Source of the DNA: Pseudomonas viridiflava
GTDB taxonomy: Bacteria; Pseudomonadota; Gammaproteobacteria; Pseudomonadales; Pseudomonadaceae
NCBI RefSeq assembly: GCF_900602065.1
Contig: NZ_UWFN01000310.1
Coordinates: 341,316 to 405,315, forward strand
DNA length: 64,000 nt
Direction of reading: 5' to 3'
A program made the translations under genes and the position numbers. The notes beneath the pieces were generated by a model, which was given only the letters and a program-made list of their open reading frames with translations, was not told where the DNA came from and searched no databases. Position 1 is the first letter of the stretch. Each line of letters opens with the position of its first letter. Below, piece after piece: positions 24,616 to 32,389 of the stretch.

Positions 24616-26364
24616 ATGCCCGCACCTATGTTGTCAGCCCCCGTCGATACCTCCCGATTAGTGATCCCCGATGCCGAGCAGGTCTGCGCGTGGCTGATGG
24701 AAAATGCCGGTCTGAAGACCGTTGATCTGGAACGTGCCCGTCGTTTGGCTCAGGAATCGGCTCAGGAATCTGAAGCTGCCGAGCTGTTGGGCCTGCTGAC
24801 TCGATTGGGTCTGGTCTCCGAATTTGAACTGGCCCGTGCCTGGGCGGCGCTGCTCAATGCGCCGCTGGTATTGGCTGAGTCCGCGCCACCACTGCTTGAC
24901 CCGTTGCCGCCGTTGACCGAGCGCTTCATGCGCCACTACCAGATCGTGCCGCTGGGCTGGAGTCATGGTGGTTTAAGTGTGCTGGCGGCCAATCCGCACT
25001 TGCTCTATCCATTCCAGGCGGTGGCCTATGCCTGTGATGTGCCGATCTGGCTGTCGGTAGGGCCACGTAACGAAGTTGAAACGCTCATCGAGCGTTATTA
25101 CGGCCAGGGTCGTTCAGCCATGGGCACGCTGATCGAGAACCTCGACGAAGAGGGCGGCTCGCTTGAAGACATTGAACACCTGAAAGACATGGCGTCCGAG
25201 GCACCGGTGATTCGCCTGGTCAACCTGATCCTGCAGCGCGCCGTTGAACATCGGGCATCGGACATTCATATCGAGCCGTTTGAAAGCCAGCTCAAAGTCC
25301 GTTACCGCATTGACGGTGTACTGCACGAAGCCGAAGCGCCGCCGTCCAGTTCATCGGCGGCGGTGATCTCCCGCGTGAAGATCATGGCCCGGCTGGACAT
25401 CGCCGAGCGCCGGTTGCCGCAGGACGGGCGGATCATGCTTCGGATTCAAGGCAAGGAGCTCGACTTGCGGGTGTCCACCGTGCCTACCAGTTTTGGTGAG
25501 TCGGTGGTGATGCGTCTGCTGGATCGGCAGACCATCAACTTCGACTTCCCGAGCCTCGGTTTCGACGGCGAACGCCTCGACGAATTTCTTGAAGTGCTGG
25601 AGCGTCCTCACGGCATCCTGTTGGTGACCGGGCCAACCGGTTCCGGTAAAACCACCACGTTGTATACCGCGCTGTCCCGGCTTAATACTGCCGAGCGCAA
25701 GATCATCACCGTTGAAGACCCGGTTGAATATCAACTGGAAGGCATCAACCAGATTCAGGTCAAACCCGCTATCGGTCTGGACTTCGCCGGCGCACTGCGC
25801 TCCATCGTGCGTCAGGACCCGGACGTGATCATGATCGGTGAGATGCGTGACCTGGAAACCTGCCGCATCGCGATTCAGTCATCGCTCACCGGTCACCTGG
25901 TGCTCTCGACCCTGCACACTAACAGTGCCGCAGCCAGTATCACGCGCTTGCTGGACATGGGCGTCGAGAGCTACCTGATTGCTTCAACCGTGAACGGCAT
26001 TCTGGCGCAGCGGCTGGTGCGTCGTCTCGATCCTGCGACCCGCGAAGCTTTTGAAGCGCCGCCTGAGCTAATAGAAGAGCACGGGCTTGATCGTTTTACT
26101 GACGAACGTCCCATCATGCTGTACCGTCCACGCCCCGATGCGCCCGGCGGCGGTTATCGCGGACGAAGCGCGATTACCGAATTGCTGGTCATGAACGAGG
26201 AACTGCGCAGTCTGTTGATGCGTCATGCGGACGCGTCGACCCTTGAACAAGCCGCTCGCCGTGGCGGTTTGCGGACCTTGCATGAAGAGGGGCTGCGTCA
26301 GGCTGTGGCCGGTGTCACCTCTCTGGAAGAAGTCCTGCGAGTCACCCGTGGGGAAGGCAATTGA
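24616..26364 (+). CDS. gspE: Type II secretion ATPase GspE
   Basis: A cytoplasmic hexameric ATPase of about 582 residues that drives pseudopilus assembly. N-terminal GspE/MshEN-type domain, then Walker A GPTGSGKTTT (residues about 339-348), Asp box, Walker B IMIGEMRDLETC and His box LVLSTLHTNSA. The stretch between LVRRLDPATREAF and GGGYRGRSAITELL, where many GspE proteins carry a four-cysteine zinc motif, has no cysteine at all. ATG at 24616 is the likely start; an upstream TTG (24595) and a downstream ATG (24628) are alternatives, none with a strong ribosome site. The stop overlaps gspF. Confidence 0.93.
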   Translation: MPAPMLSAPVDTSRLVIPDAEQVCAWLMENAGLKTVDLERARRLAQESAQESEAAELLGLLTRLGLVSEFELARAWAALLNAPLVLAESAPPLLDPLPPLTERFMRHYQIVPLGWSHGGLSVLAANPHLLYPFQAVAYACDVPIWLSVGPRNEVETLIERYYGQGRSAMGTLIENLDEEGGSLEDIEHLKDMASEAPVIRLVNLILQRAVEHRASDIHIEPFESQLKVRYRIDGVLHEAEAPPSSSSAAVISRVKIMARLDIAERRLPQDGRIMLRIQGKELDLRVSTVPTSFGESVVMRLLDRQTINFDFPSLGFDGERLDEFLEVLERPHGILLVTGPTGSGKTTTLYTALSRLNTAERKIITVEDPVEYQLEGINQIQVKPAIGLDFAGALRSIVRQDPDVIMIGEMRDLETCRIAIQSSLTGHLVLSTLHTNSAAASITRLLDMGVESYLIASTVNGILAQRLVRRLDPATREAFEAPPELIEEHGLDRFTDERPIMLYRPRPDAPGGGYRGRSAITELLVMNEELRSLLMRHADASTLEQAARRGGLRTLHEEGLRQAVAGVTSLEEVLRVTRGEGN

Positions 26365-27563
26365 GCCTGTTCAAGTTTCGTGCGCTGGACAGCCAGGGTG
26401 TCGCTCAGAACGGGACGCTGGACGCCAAGGATCAGGACACTGCCGTCAGCGTTTTGCAAAAGCGCGGCTTGCTGGTCCTACACATTGAAGCGGCGGGCAT
26501 GGGCGGTCTGCGCAAGGCGCTGGGTCGAGGCATGCTTAACGGCGCGGCGCTGGTCAGTTTTACTCAGCAGCTGGCGACATTGCTGGGGGCCGGTCAGCCT
26601 CTGGAGAGATCGTTAGGCATTTTGCTCAAACAGCCCGGCCAGCCGCAGACGCGAGCGCTGATCGAGCGTATCCGCGAGCAGGTCAAGGCGGGTAAGCCGT
26701 TGTCGGCAGCGCTGGAAGAGGAGGGTAGCCAGTTTTCTTCTCTTTATATCAGCATGGTCCGTGCGGGCGAAGCGGGCGGCGCGCTGGAAAGTACCTTGCG
26801 GCAACTCAGCGACTACCTGGAGCGCAGCCAGTTGCTGCGTGGTGAAGTCATCAACGCGCTGATTTACCCGGCGTTTCTGGTGGTGGGCGTGCTGGGTTCT
26901 CTTGCATTGCTGCTGGCCTACGTGGTGCCGCAGTTCGTGCCGATTTTCAAGGATCTGGGTGTGCCGATCCCGATGATCACCGAGGTGATTCTGGGGCTGG
27001 GTGAATTTTTGAGCGCGTATGGGCTGGCGGTGCTTGCCGCAATCATCGCGTTGATCTGGTTCATGGCCGTGCGCATGCGTGACCCGCAAAGGCGTGAACG
27101 CCATGACCGACGTGTGCTGGGTATTCGCATCATCGGCCCGCTGCTGCAGCGGGTCGAAGCGGCACGTCTGGCCCGTACGCTCGGCACGTTGCTCAACAAT
27201 GGCGTAGCCCTGCTGCAGGCGCTGGTCATCGCCCGGCAGGTCTGTACCAACCGGGCGTTGCAGGCCCAGGTGGCGCAGGCCGCCGAATCGGTAAAAGGTG
27301 GCGGGACGCTGGCAAGCGCTTTTGGCGCACAACCGCTGCTGCCTGACCTAGCACTGCAAATGATTGAAGTCGGCGAACAGGCCGGTGAGCTGGACAGCAT
27401 GCTGCTCAAGGTCGCCGACGTGTTCGACGTCGAGGCCAAGCGCGGCATTGACCGCATGCTCGCGGCGCTGGTACCGGCGCTGACCGTGGTCATGGCCGGG
27501 ATGGTGGCGGTGATCATGCTGGCGATCATGCTGCCGCTGATGAGCCTGACCAGCAATATCTGA
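26361..27563 (+). CDS. gspF: Type II secretion inner membrane platform protein GspF
   Basis: A 400-residue polytopic membrane protein with two GspF domains (about residues 70-190 and 270-395) and hydrophobic segments near 170-190, 220-240 and 370-395. Motifs SMVRAGEAGGALE and MIEVGEQAGELD are the two repeated family signatures. It couples GspE to the assembly platform. Translation starts at TTG within the gspE stop (TTGA overlap). Confidence 0.94.
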   Translation: MSLFKFRALDSQGVAQNGTLDAKDQDTAVSVLQKRGLLVLHIEAAGMGGLRKALGRGMLNGAALVSFTQQLATLLGAGQPLERSLGILLKQPGQPQTRALIERIREQVKAGKPLSAALEEEGSQFSSLYISMVRAGEAGGALESTLRQLSDYLERSQLLRGEVINALIYPAFLVVGVLGSLALLLAYVVPQFVPIFKDLGVPIPMITEVILGLGEFLSAYGLAVLAAIIALIWFMAVRMRDPQRRERHDRRVLGIRIIGPLLQRVEAARLARTLGTLLNNGVALLQALVIARQVCTNRALQAQVAQAAESVKGGGTLASAFGAQPLLPDLALQMIEVGEQAGELDSMLLKVADVFDVEAKRGIDRMLAALVPALTVVMAGMVAVIMLAIMLPLMSLTSNI

Positions 27564-27587
27564 ATTTTCGAAAGAGGAACGATCCTG

Positions 27588-28019
27588 ATGAGCTTCAGCC
27601 GTAAACGCTTTAAACCTGGCCGCAAACAAAACGGCTTCACCTTGCTGGAAATGCTCGCGGTCATCGTGCTGCTGGGTATCGTCGCCACCATCGTCGTGCG
27701 TCAGGTCGGCGGTAACGTCGACAAGGGCAAATACGGCGCGGGCAAGGCGCAACTGGCAAGCCTGAGCATGAAAATCGAAAGCTATGCGCTGGACGTCGGC
27801 TCGCCGCCCAAGTCTTTGCAACAGTTGGTCGAGAAGTCCGGCAATGCCTCCGGCTGGGCTGGCCCGTACGCTAAACCCTCGGACCTCAAAGATCCGTTTG
27901 GCCACGCGTTCGGCTACCGCTTCCCGGGTCAGCACGGCACCTTTGACCTGATCTTTTTCGGCCAGGATGGCCAGGCGGGCGGCGAAGGTTACAGCGCCGA
28001 CCTGGGCAACTGGGAATAA
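27588..28019 (+). CDS. gspG: Major pseudopilin GspG
   Basis: A 143-residue major pseudopilin. The prepilin peptidase site is G16/F17 in KQNGFTLLEMLAVIVLLGIV, with E at +5 of the mature protein. The C-terminal region (GWAGPYAKPSDLKDPFGHAF) holds the calcium-binding loop typical of GspG. No prepilin peptidase gene (gspO) is in the operon, so processing would rely on a peptidase such as PilD encoded elsewhere. Confidence 0.94.
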   Translation: MSFSRKRFKPGRKQNGFTLLEMLAVIVLLGIVATIVVRQVGGNVDKGKYGAGKAQLASLSMKIESYALDVGSPPKSLQQLVEKSGNASGWAGPYAKPSDLKDPFGHAFGYRFPGQHGTFDLIFFGQDGQAGGEGYSADLGNWE

Positions 28020-28028
28020 CCACCGATC

Positions 28029-28466
28029 ATGAACAGTCGTGCTGCAAACCGTGGTTTTACCCTGATGGAAATGCTGGTGGTCATCGTTCTGATGAGCATC
28101 GCCATTGGCCTCGTAGGGTTCGGCCTGCAGCAGGGTCTGAGTGCAGCAAAAGAGCGTCAGACTGTCGGGCAGATGGTCAATGCGTTACGTGCCACGCGGG
28201 TCAAGGCGATTGTCACCGGTCAGCCCGCACGTACGGTTTTTGACTTGCGCAGCAAAGCGTTTCAGGCCCCTGACCAGCGCGTTCATCACTGGCCTGCGGA
28301 GTTGCAGGTTACCTTGCAAACCGCCGCCGAGATGGGCTCGACCGTAGAGTTCTACCCGGACGGCGGTTCCACCGGCGGCAACCTGACACTGATTAATGGT
28401 GACAGGCGCTGGCGCATCGATATTGGCTGGCTGACCGGCAGCGTGCAGTCCAAGGCGTTGCCATGA
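28029..28466 (+). CDS. gspH: Minor pseudopilin GspH
   Basis: A 145-residue minor pseudopilin with prepilin peptidase site G9/F10 (NRGFTLMEMLVVIVLMSIA) and a beta-rich C-terminal GspH domain (STVEFYPDGGSTGGNLTLIN). It would sit in the pseudopilus near the tip complex. Its stop overlaps the gspI start by 4 bases. Confidence 0.9.
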   Translation: MNSRAANRGFTLMEMLVVIVLMSIAIGLVGFGLQQGLSAAKERQTVGQMVNALRATRVKAIVTGQPARTVFDLRSKAFQAPDQRVHHWPAELQVTLQTAAEMGSTVEFYPDGGSTGGNLTLINGDRRWRIDIGWLTGSVQSKALP

Positions 28467-28840
28467 GCGGCGGCACTCAAGGTGGTTTCACCTTGCTGGA
28501 AATGCTCGCAGCGCTGACAGTCATGGCTGTGTGCAGCAGCGTGTTGTTGGTCGCTTTCGGTCAGAGCGCGCGGTCCTTGCAGCAAGTGTCGCAGAGCGAC
28601 CGGCTGACACATGCCGCGCGTACGATCATGGATCAAGAGGCTGCCGGTCCGCTGGAAAGCGGTACGCGACAGGGCGTGCTTGCGGGCGATATCCGTTGGC
28701 AACTGGATATCCAGCAGATGCCGGGGCGTAACGGTCAGGCGCGGATGTTCCGACTGGATCTGGACGTGCGTGAACACCAGCGCAGGGCGCAGTTCAGCAC
28801 ACTCAGGTTGCGTGGCGCTGTCACTGGAGCCGGCTCTTGA
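28463..28840 (+). CDS. gspI: Minor pseudopilin GspI
   Basis: A 125-residue minor pseudopilin with cleavage site G8/F9 (GGFTLLEMLAALTVMAVCSS) and the short GspI-type C-terminal domain. GspI usually nucleates the tip complex with GspJ and GspK. Overlaps both neighbours by 4 bases (ATGA- and TTGA-type junctions), consistent with coupled translation. Confidence 0.9.
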   Translation: MSGGTQGGFTLLEMLAALTVMAVCSSVLLVAFGQSARSLQQVSQSDRLTHAARTIMDQEAAGPLESGTRQGVLAGDIRWQLDIQQMPGRNGQARMFRLDLDVREHQRRAQFSTLRLRGAVTGAGS

Positions 28841-29457
28841 GGCCGGCCCAGCGTGGTTTCACGCTGCTGGAAATCATGCTGGTGCTGAGCTTGTTGGGTG
28901 TGTTGTTGACCCTGGTGGGCGGCGCGATGCTGGGCGCTAATCGGGCGGTGCTCAAGGCTCAGCGTTACACCACCAGCCTGGACGAGATGCGTGCTGCACA
29001 GAAATTCCTGCGCAGCTCCATCGGGCAGGCGCTGCCGCTGGACAGTTCGGAAGACGACAGCGAAAGTAGCGGCTTTTTTGTCGGCTCAGCGCAACGTTTA
29101 CAGTTTGTAGCGACGTTGCCGGGTGAGTTGGGCGGCGGGATTCAACTGCACACCCTTGAGGTGAAGGACCACGATTTACAGGTGGCCTTCGCGCAGATCC
29201 TGAGCACTGCGGATGGCACGACGTCCAGGCCGTGGGGCGATCCGCAAGTGCTGATACGTCATGTTGAGTCCTTGAATTTGAGTTACCGCGGTGTAACGCC
29301 CAAGGGCGAACCTACCGGCTGGATGGCCGACTGGCCTTGGCCAACAAGGCTGCCAAGGGCCGTACGCATTGATGCGAAAGTTAATGGGCCGGTGCCATGG
29401 CTGACTGAGGTCGTGGCGCTGCGTCTGGACCTGTCTGGTGGAGCGGGGGGCCAATGA
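28837..29457 (+). CDS. gspJ: Minor pseudopilin GspJ
   Basis: A 206-residue minor pseudopilin with cleavage site G7/F8 (QRGFTLLEIMLVLSLLGVLL) and a GspJ domain (SLDEMRAAQKFLRSSIGQAL). The start is TTG within the gspI stop. It ends in the gspK start with a 4-base overlap. Confidence 0.9.
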   Translation: MRPAQRGFTLLEIMLVLSLLGVLLTLVGGAMLGANRAVLKAQRYTTSLDEMRAAQKFLRSSIGQALPLDSSEDDSESSGFFVGSAQRLQFVATLPGELGGGIQLHTLEVKDHDLQVAFAQILSTADGTTSRPWGDPQVLIRHVESLNLSYRGVTPKGEPTGWMADWPWPTRLPRAVRIDAKVNGPVPWLTEVVALRLDLSGGAGGQ

Positions 29458-30188
29458 GGCCTTCATCTGGCCAGCAGCGCGGTGTTGCCCTGCTGCTGGT
29501 GTTGTGGGCGTTGGCGCTGCTCAGCCTGTTGCTCGGTGGTCTGGCCAGTTGGGTGCAACTGGAAAGCCGCCAGGCATTGTGGGCACGGCAACATACTCAG
29601 GCGCAGTTGGCGGCAGAGGCCGGTCTGGCCATGGCGGTGCAAGGCTTGAGTGACCCGCAACAACGTAAACGCTGGGTAGCCGACGGCCGGGAAGTCGCCC
29701 TGCGCTTCAATGACGCACAACTGCGCGTCAGTGTACGCAGCGAGCGTGGCAAGCTGGATCTGAACAGTGCCGTGGTTGGCGACATTGCCCGTCTGGCTCA
29801 GGCGTGCGGTGCCGCAAAAGATCAGGCCACTGCTATGGCGCAAGAGATCGAAAGCCGCCGAGGCTCAGGCTCGCCGCCGCTGCGGGTGATTGAAGAGGTC
29901 CGGCAACTGCCGGGGATGACGCAGGCGCTGTACCGCCGGATGTTGCCGGAGGTGACCCTGTGGAGCGGGCTGGATCGGCCGGAGCCAGCGTTTGCTTCGC
30001 CTTTGTTGCGGCGAGCCTTGAACCTGCCGAATCAGAGCGCGGTGGGCAGCGATCCGGGAGAAGTATTAATGATTGAAAGCTACGCGCTACGTCCCGGCGG
30101 GTTTCATGCCGAGCTGCAGACCACTGTTTTATTGAGCCCATCGGAGGGAAGCGCACAGCCTTATCGGGTGCTGCGTTGGCAAGAATGA
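29454..30188 (+). CDS. gspK: Minor pseudopilin GspK, short form
   Basis: A 244-residue GspK-type protein. The prepilin-like N-terminus is QRGVALLLVLWALALLSLLL with cleavage after G10. The conserved SERGKLDLNSA is present and is typical of GspK. It is shorter than the 300-330 residues common in the family, suggesting a reduced alpha-helical domain. It lacks E at +5 of the mature protein, as is usual for GspK. Overlaps gspL by 4 bases. Confidence 0.88.
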   Translation: MRPSSGQQRGVALLLVLWALALLSLLLGGLASWVQLESRQALWARQHTQAQLAAEAGLAMAVQGLSDPQQRKRWVADGREVALRFNDAQLRVSVRSERGKLDLNSAVVGDIARLAQACGAAKDQATAMAQEIESRRGSGSPPLRVIEEVRQLPGMTQALYRRMLPEVTLWSGLDRPEPAFASPLLRRALNLPNQSAVGSDPGEVLMIESYALRPGGFHAELQTTVLLSPSEGSAQPYRVLRWQE

Positions 30189-31258
30189 ATCGATTATTTT
30201 CAGCGCGGCAGATGACATTGCCTGCGCCCTTATTGGCCTTTGCCGAGCGCATTGCACAGCAGTGGCGCGGCAGTCTGCTGCAACGCGGCTGGCGTTTATG
30301 GCTGCTTGAGCTGCGGGCCTGCATGCCTGAAAAAATGCAGCGGTTGTTGATTCATGACACACCGCAGCATCTGCATGCCTGGCCATTGGTCGCGCCCTTG
30401 CCCGTGCTGTCGTCCAGTGTGCAGCAGATTTTGCTGTTGCCCCCGTCAGCCGTGCTGGTGCAAACCTTGCAGCTGCCTTTGGCTGCGGCCCGTGATTTGA
30501 AAACGGTCGTCGGTTACGAGCTGGACCGCTTCACGCCGTTCGATGCCTCGCAGCTGTATTTCGTTGCCCGGCAAGAGAAGCGCAGCGGAGCGTTTATTCA
30601 GGTCACGCTAGTGGCTATTTTGCGTGAGCGTCTGGATGCGATTCTCAATGAATGCGCGGCACTGGGCTTGCAACCCCATGCGGTAGACGTGGGGCATGAC
30701 GAAGCGTCACGGTTGCAGATTGACTTGCTTCCAGCGCCCTTGCGTCCGCGTCAGCAGCGTAATGGACTGGGCCTGCAACGCAAACTTCTGTGGCTCTGTG
30801 GGGGCCTGTTGCTGGTTGCGATGCTGCTCTGGCTCAACAACCGTCAGCAGCTTTTAGATGAAATGGAGAGCACGGTACAGGCGCAGAGAGCTCAGGTCGC
30901 GCAGATCCAGAAAGTCCGTCAGCAGTTGACCAACACCCGCGGTGCCGCCAGTTACCTCATACAGCGCAAAGCAGCACAGCCTACTTTCGCTGCGCTGCTT
31001 AATGAACTGACGGCCTGCTTACCTCGTGACACCTGGATTGACCAACTTGAAATCAATGACAGCGCCGAAGTTTCGTTTTCTGGCCAGAGCGCCAAGGCCA
31101 GTGCCTTGATCAGTCGGGTCAAGGACTGCCGCAGCCTGGATAACGCCCAGTTCCAGGGGGTTATCCAGCCAGATCCGCAAACCGGCAAAGACCGCTTTTC
31201 ACTGCGTGCCCATCTGCATCAGGAGGCCGCCCATGCGCCGACCACTGACCAGCCGTGA
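30185..31258 (+). CDS. gspL: Type II secretion protein GspL (with PilN-like region)
   Basis: About 357 residues. The cytoplasmic N-terminal part is actin-like (LKTVVGYELDRFTPFDASQL), as in GspL/PilM. A single membrane helix follows (residues about 205-222, LLWLCGGLLLVAMLLWLN), then a coiled coil and a periplasmic PilN-like domain (ELTACLPRDTWIDQLEINDS). GspL links GspE to the membrane platform. The ATG at 30185 overlaps the gspK stop; an in-frame TTG at 30176 is less likely. Confidence 0.87.
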   Translation: MNRLFSARQMTLPAPLLAFAERIAQQWRGSLLQRGWRLWLLELRACMPEKMQRLLIHDTPQHLHAWPLVAPLPVLSSSVQQILLLPPSAVLVQTLQLPLAAARDLKTVVGYELDRFTPFDASQLYFVARQEKRSGAFIQVTLVAILRERLDAILNECAALGLQPHAVDVGHDEASRLQIDLLPAPLRPRQQRNGLGLQRKLLWLCGGLLLVAMLLWLNNRQQLLDEMESTVQAQRAQVAQIQKVRQQLTNTRGAASYLIQRKAAQPTFAALLNELTACLPRDTWIDQLEINDSAEVSFSGQSAKASALISRVKDCRSLDNAQFQGVIQPDPQTGKDRFSLRAHLHQEAAHAPTTDQP

Positions 31259-31868
31259 ACGGCGCGGTGCCGCGTTGATCGTCCTGGCTCTGGTGCTGTG
31301 TTTTGCTTACTGGCTGCTGATTGACAGCTGGTTTGCCGGGCCCCTGCGCGACATGAACGAGCAGGCCGGGCAGTTGCGTGAACAGCAGCAGCGCTACGCC
31401 GGTTTGTTGAGCCAGGGTGACACGCTTAAAAAACAACTGGAGCAGGCCCGCAATGACCCGGCCAGCAGCACCAGCTTGCTGCCTGGTGATGACCCCAGCG
31501 CGGTGGCTGCAGACTTGATGCAACATATCGCCGACCTGATCAGCAGTCACGCCACGGCAGGGGGCGGCTGCGCACTGACCCAGCGCATGCCAATCACGCC
31601 TGAGCAGGACAGCGCAGAACCCTATCGCCAGGTGAAAGTCAGCCTGACCCTGGAATGCGCCATTGAACCGCTTACCGCGATCCTGCACGAGCTGGAATAT
31701 CAGCGACCCTTCCTGTTCATCGATGAGATGAGCGTGCGCCGTGGTGCTGATGCACCGAGCAAAGGTGGGGCCGGTAAACTCGTGGCGCATATGCTGGTAC
31801 GCGGTTATCTGCAACCTGCAGGTGCCGAAGAAGTATCGCAAGAAGCGTCCGAAGAGGAGGCCCAATGA
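31233..31868 (+). CDS. gspM: Type II secretion protein GspM (GspMb type)
   Basis: A 211-residue bitopic membrane protein: a short basic N-terminus (MRRPLTSRERRG), a membrane helix at about residues 14-33 (LIVLALVLCFAYWLLI), a coiled coil (QAGQLREQQQRYAGLL) and a ferredoxin-like periplasmic domain. The ATG at 31233 is chosen because AGGAGG (31221-31226) is ideally spaced. The gene overlaps gspL by 26 bases. Confidence 0.85.
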   Translation: MRRPLTSRERRGAALIVLALVLCFAYWLLIDSWFAGPLRDMNEQAGQLREQQQRYAGLLSQGDTLKKQLEQARNDPASSTSLLPGDDPSAVAADLMQHIADLISSHATAGGGCALTQRMPITPEQDSAEPYRQVKVSLTLECAIEPLTAILHELEYQRPFLFIDEMSVRRGADAPSKGGAGKLVAHMLVRGYLQPAGAEEVSQEASEEEAQ

Positions 31869-32389
31869 TCGGTTCATTGCGCTCCACCGAATGGGGCTTG
31901 ATTGGTCTGGCGGCCGTTCTCGGTCTGGTCATTGCCGGAATTGTCAGCGGCGCCGCCAACTCACCGGACTGGTTGCCGGAACAAGCGCCACGTTCGCCAG
32001 GCGATAAAGCAGCCAAAGCCCATGTTGCGCCAACCGCGACGTTGCAAAGTCTTGCGCAAACCTGGCAGGCACCATTGTTCAGCACTGACCGGACACCGGA
32101 CCGTTCGGTTGGCAAGGCCCAGGCGTCCAGCCTCGCAGGGCTGACACTCACCGGTATCATGATCGACGGGGATCTGCGCGTTGCCATGATCAAACGCGCT
32201 GACGGACCACCGCTGAAGGTTCACCAGGGTGAGTCACTGCCCAATGGCTGGAAGCTTGAAAAGCTGACCCCGATGCAAGCCGATTTTTCCTCCGATGGCC
32301 GCACTCAAAGCCTGGCGCTGCGTGCGCTGCGCCTGCCGCCGCCGTCCAAAACACCACCGATTTCTCTTCCTCGCGAGTCCACTCAGTAA
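31865..32389 (+). CDS. gspN: GspN/GspC-like inner membrane protein
   Basis: A 174-residue protein with one N-terminal membrane helix (residues about 10-30, GLIGLAAVLGLVIAGIVSGA), a proline- and alanine-rich linker and a small beta domain (SLAGLTLTGIMIDGDLRVAM ... LPNGWKLEKLTPMQADF) resembling the homology region of GspC. There is no PDZ domain. It occupies the place of XpsN-like proteins and is the only candidate here to bridge platform and secretin. Whether to call it N or C is a matter of convention. Confidence 0.75.
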   Translation: MIGSLRSTEWGLIGLAAVLGLVIAGIVSGAANSPDWLPEQAPRSPGDKAAKAHVAPTATLQSLAQTWQAPLFSTDRTPDRSVGKAQASSLAGLTLTGIMIDGDLRVAMIKRADGPPLKVHQGESLPNGWKLEKLTPMQADFSSDGRTQSLALRALRLPPPSKTPPISLPRESTQ

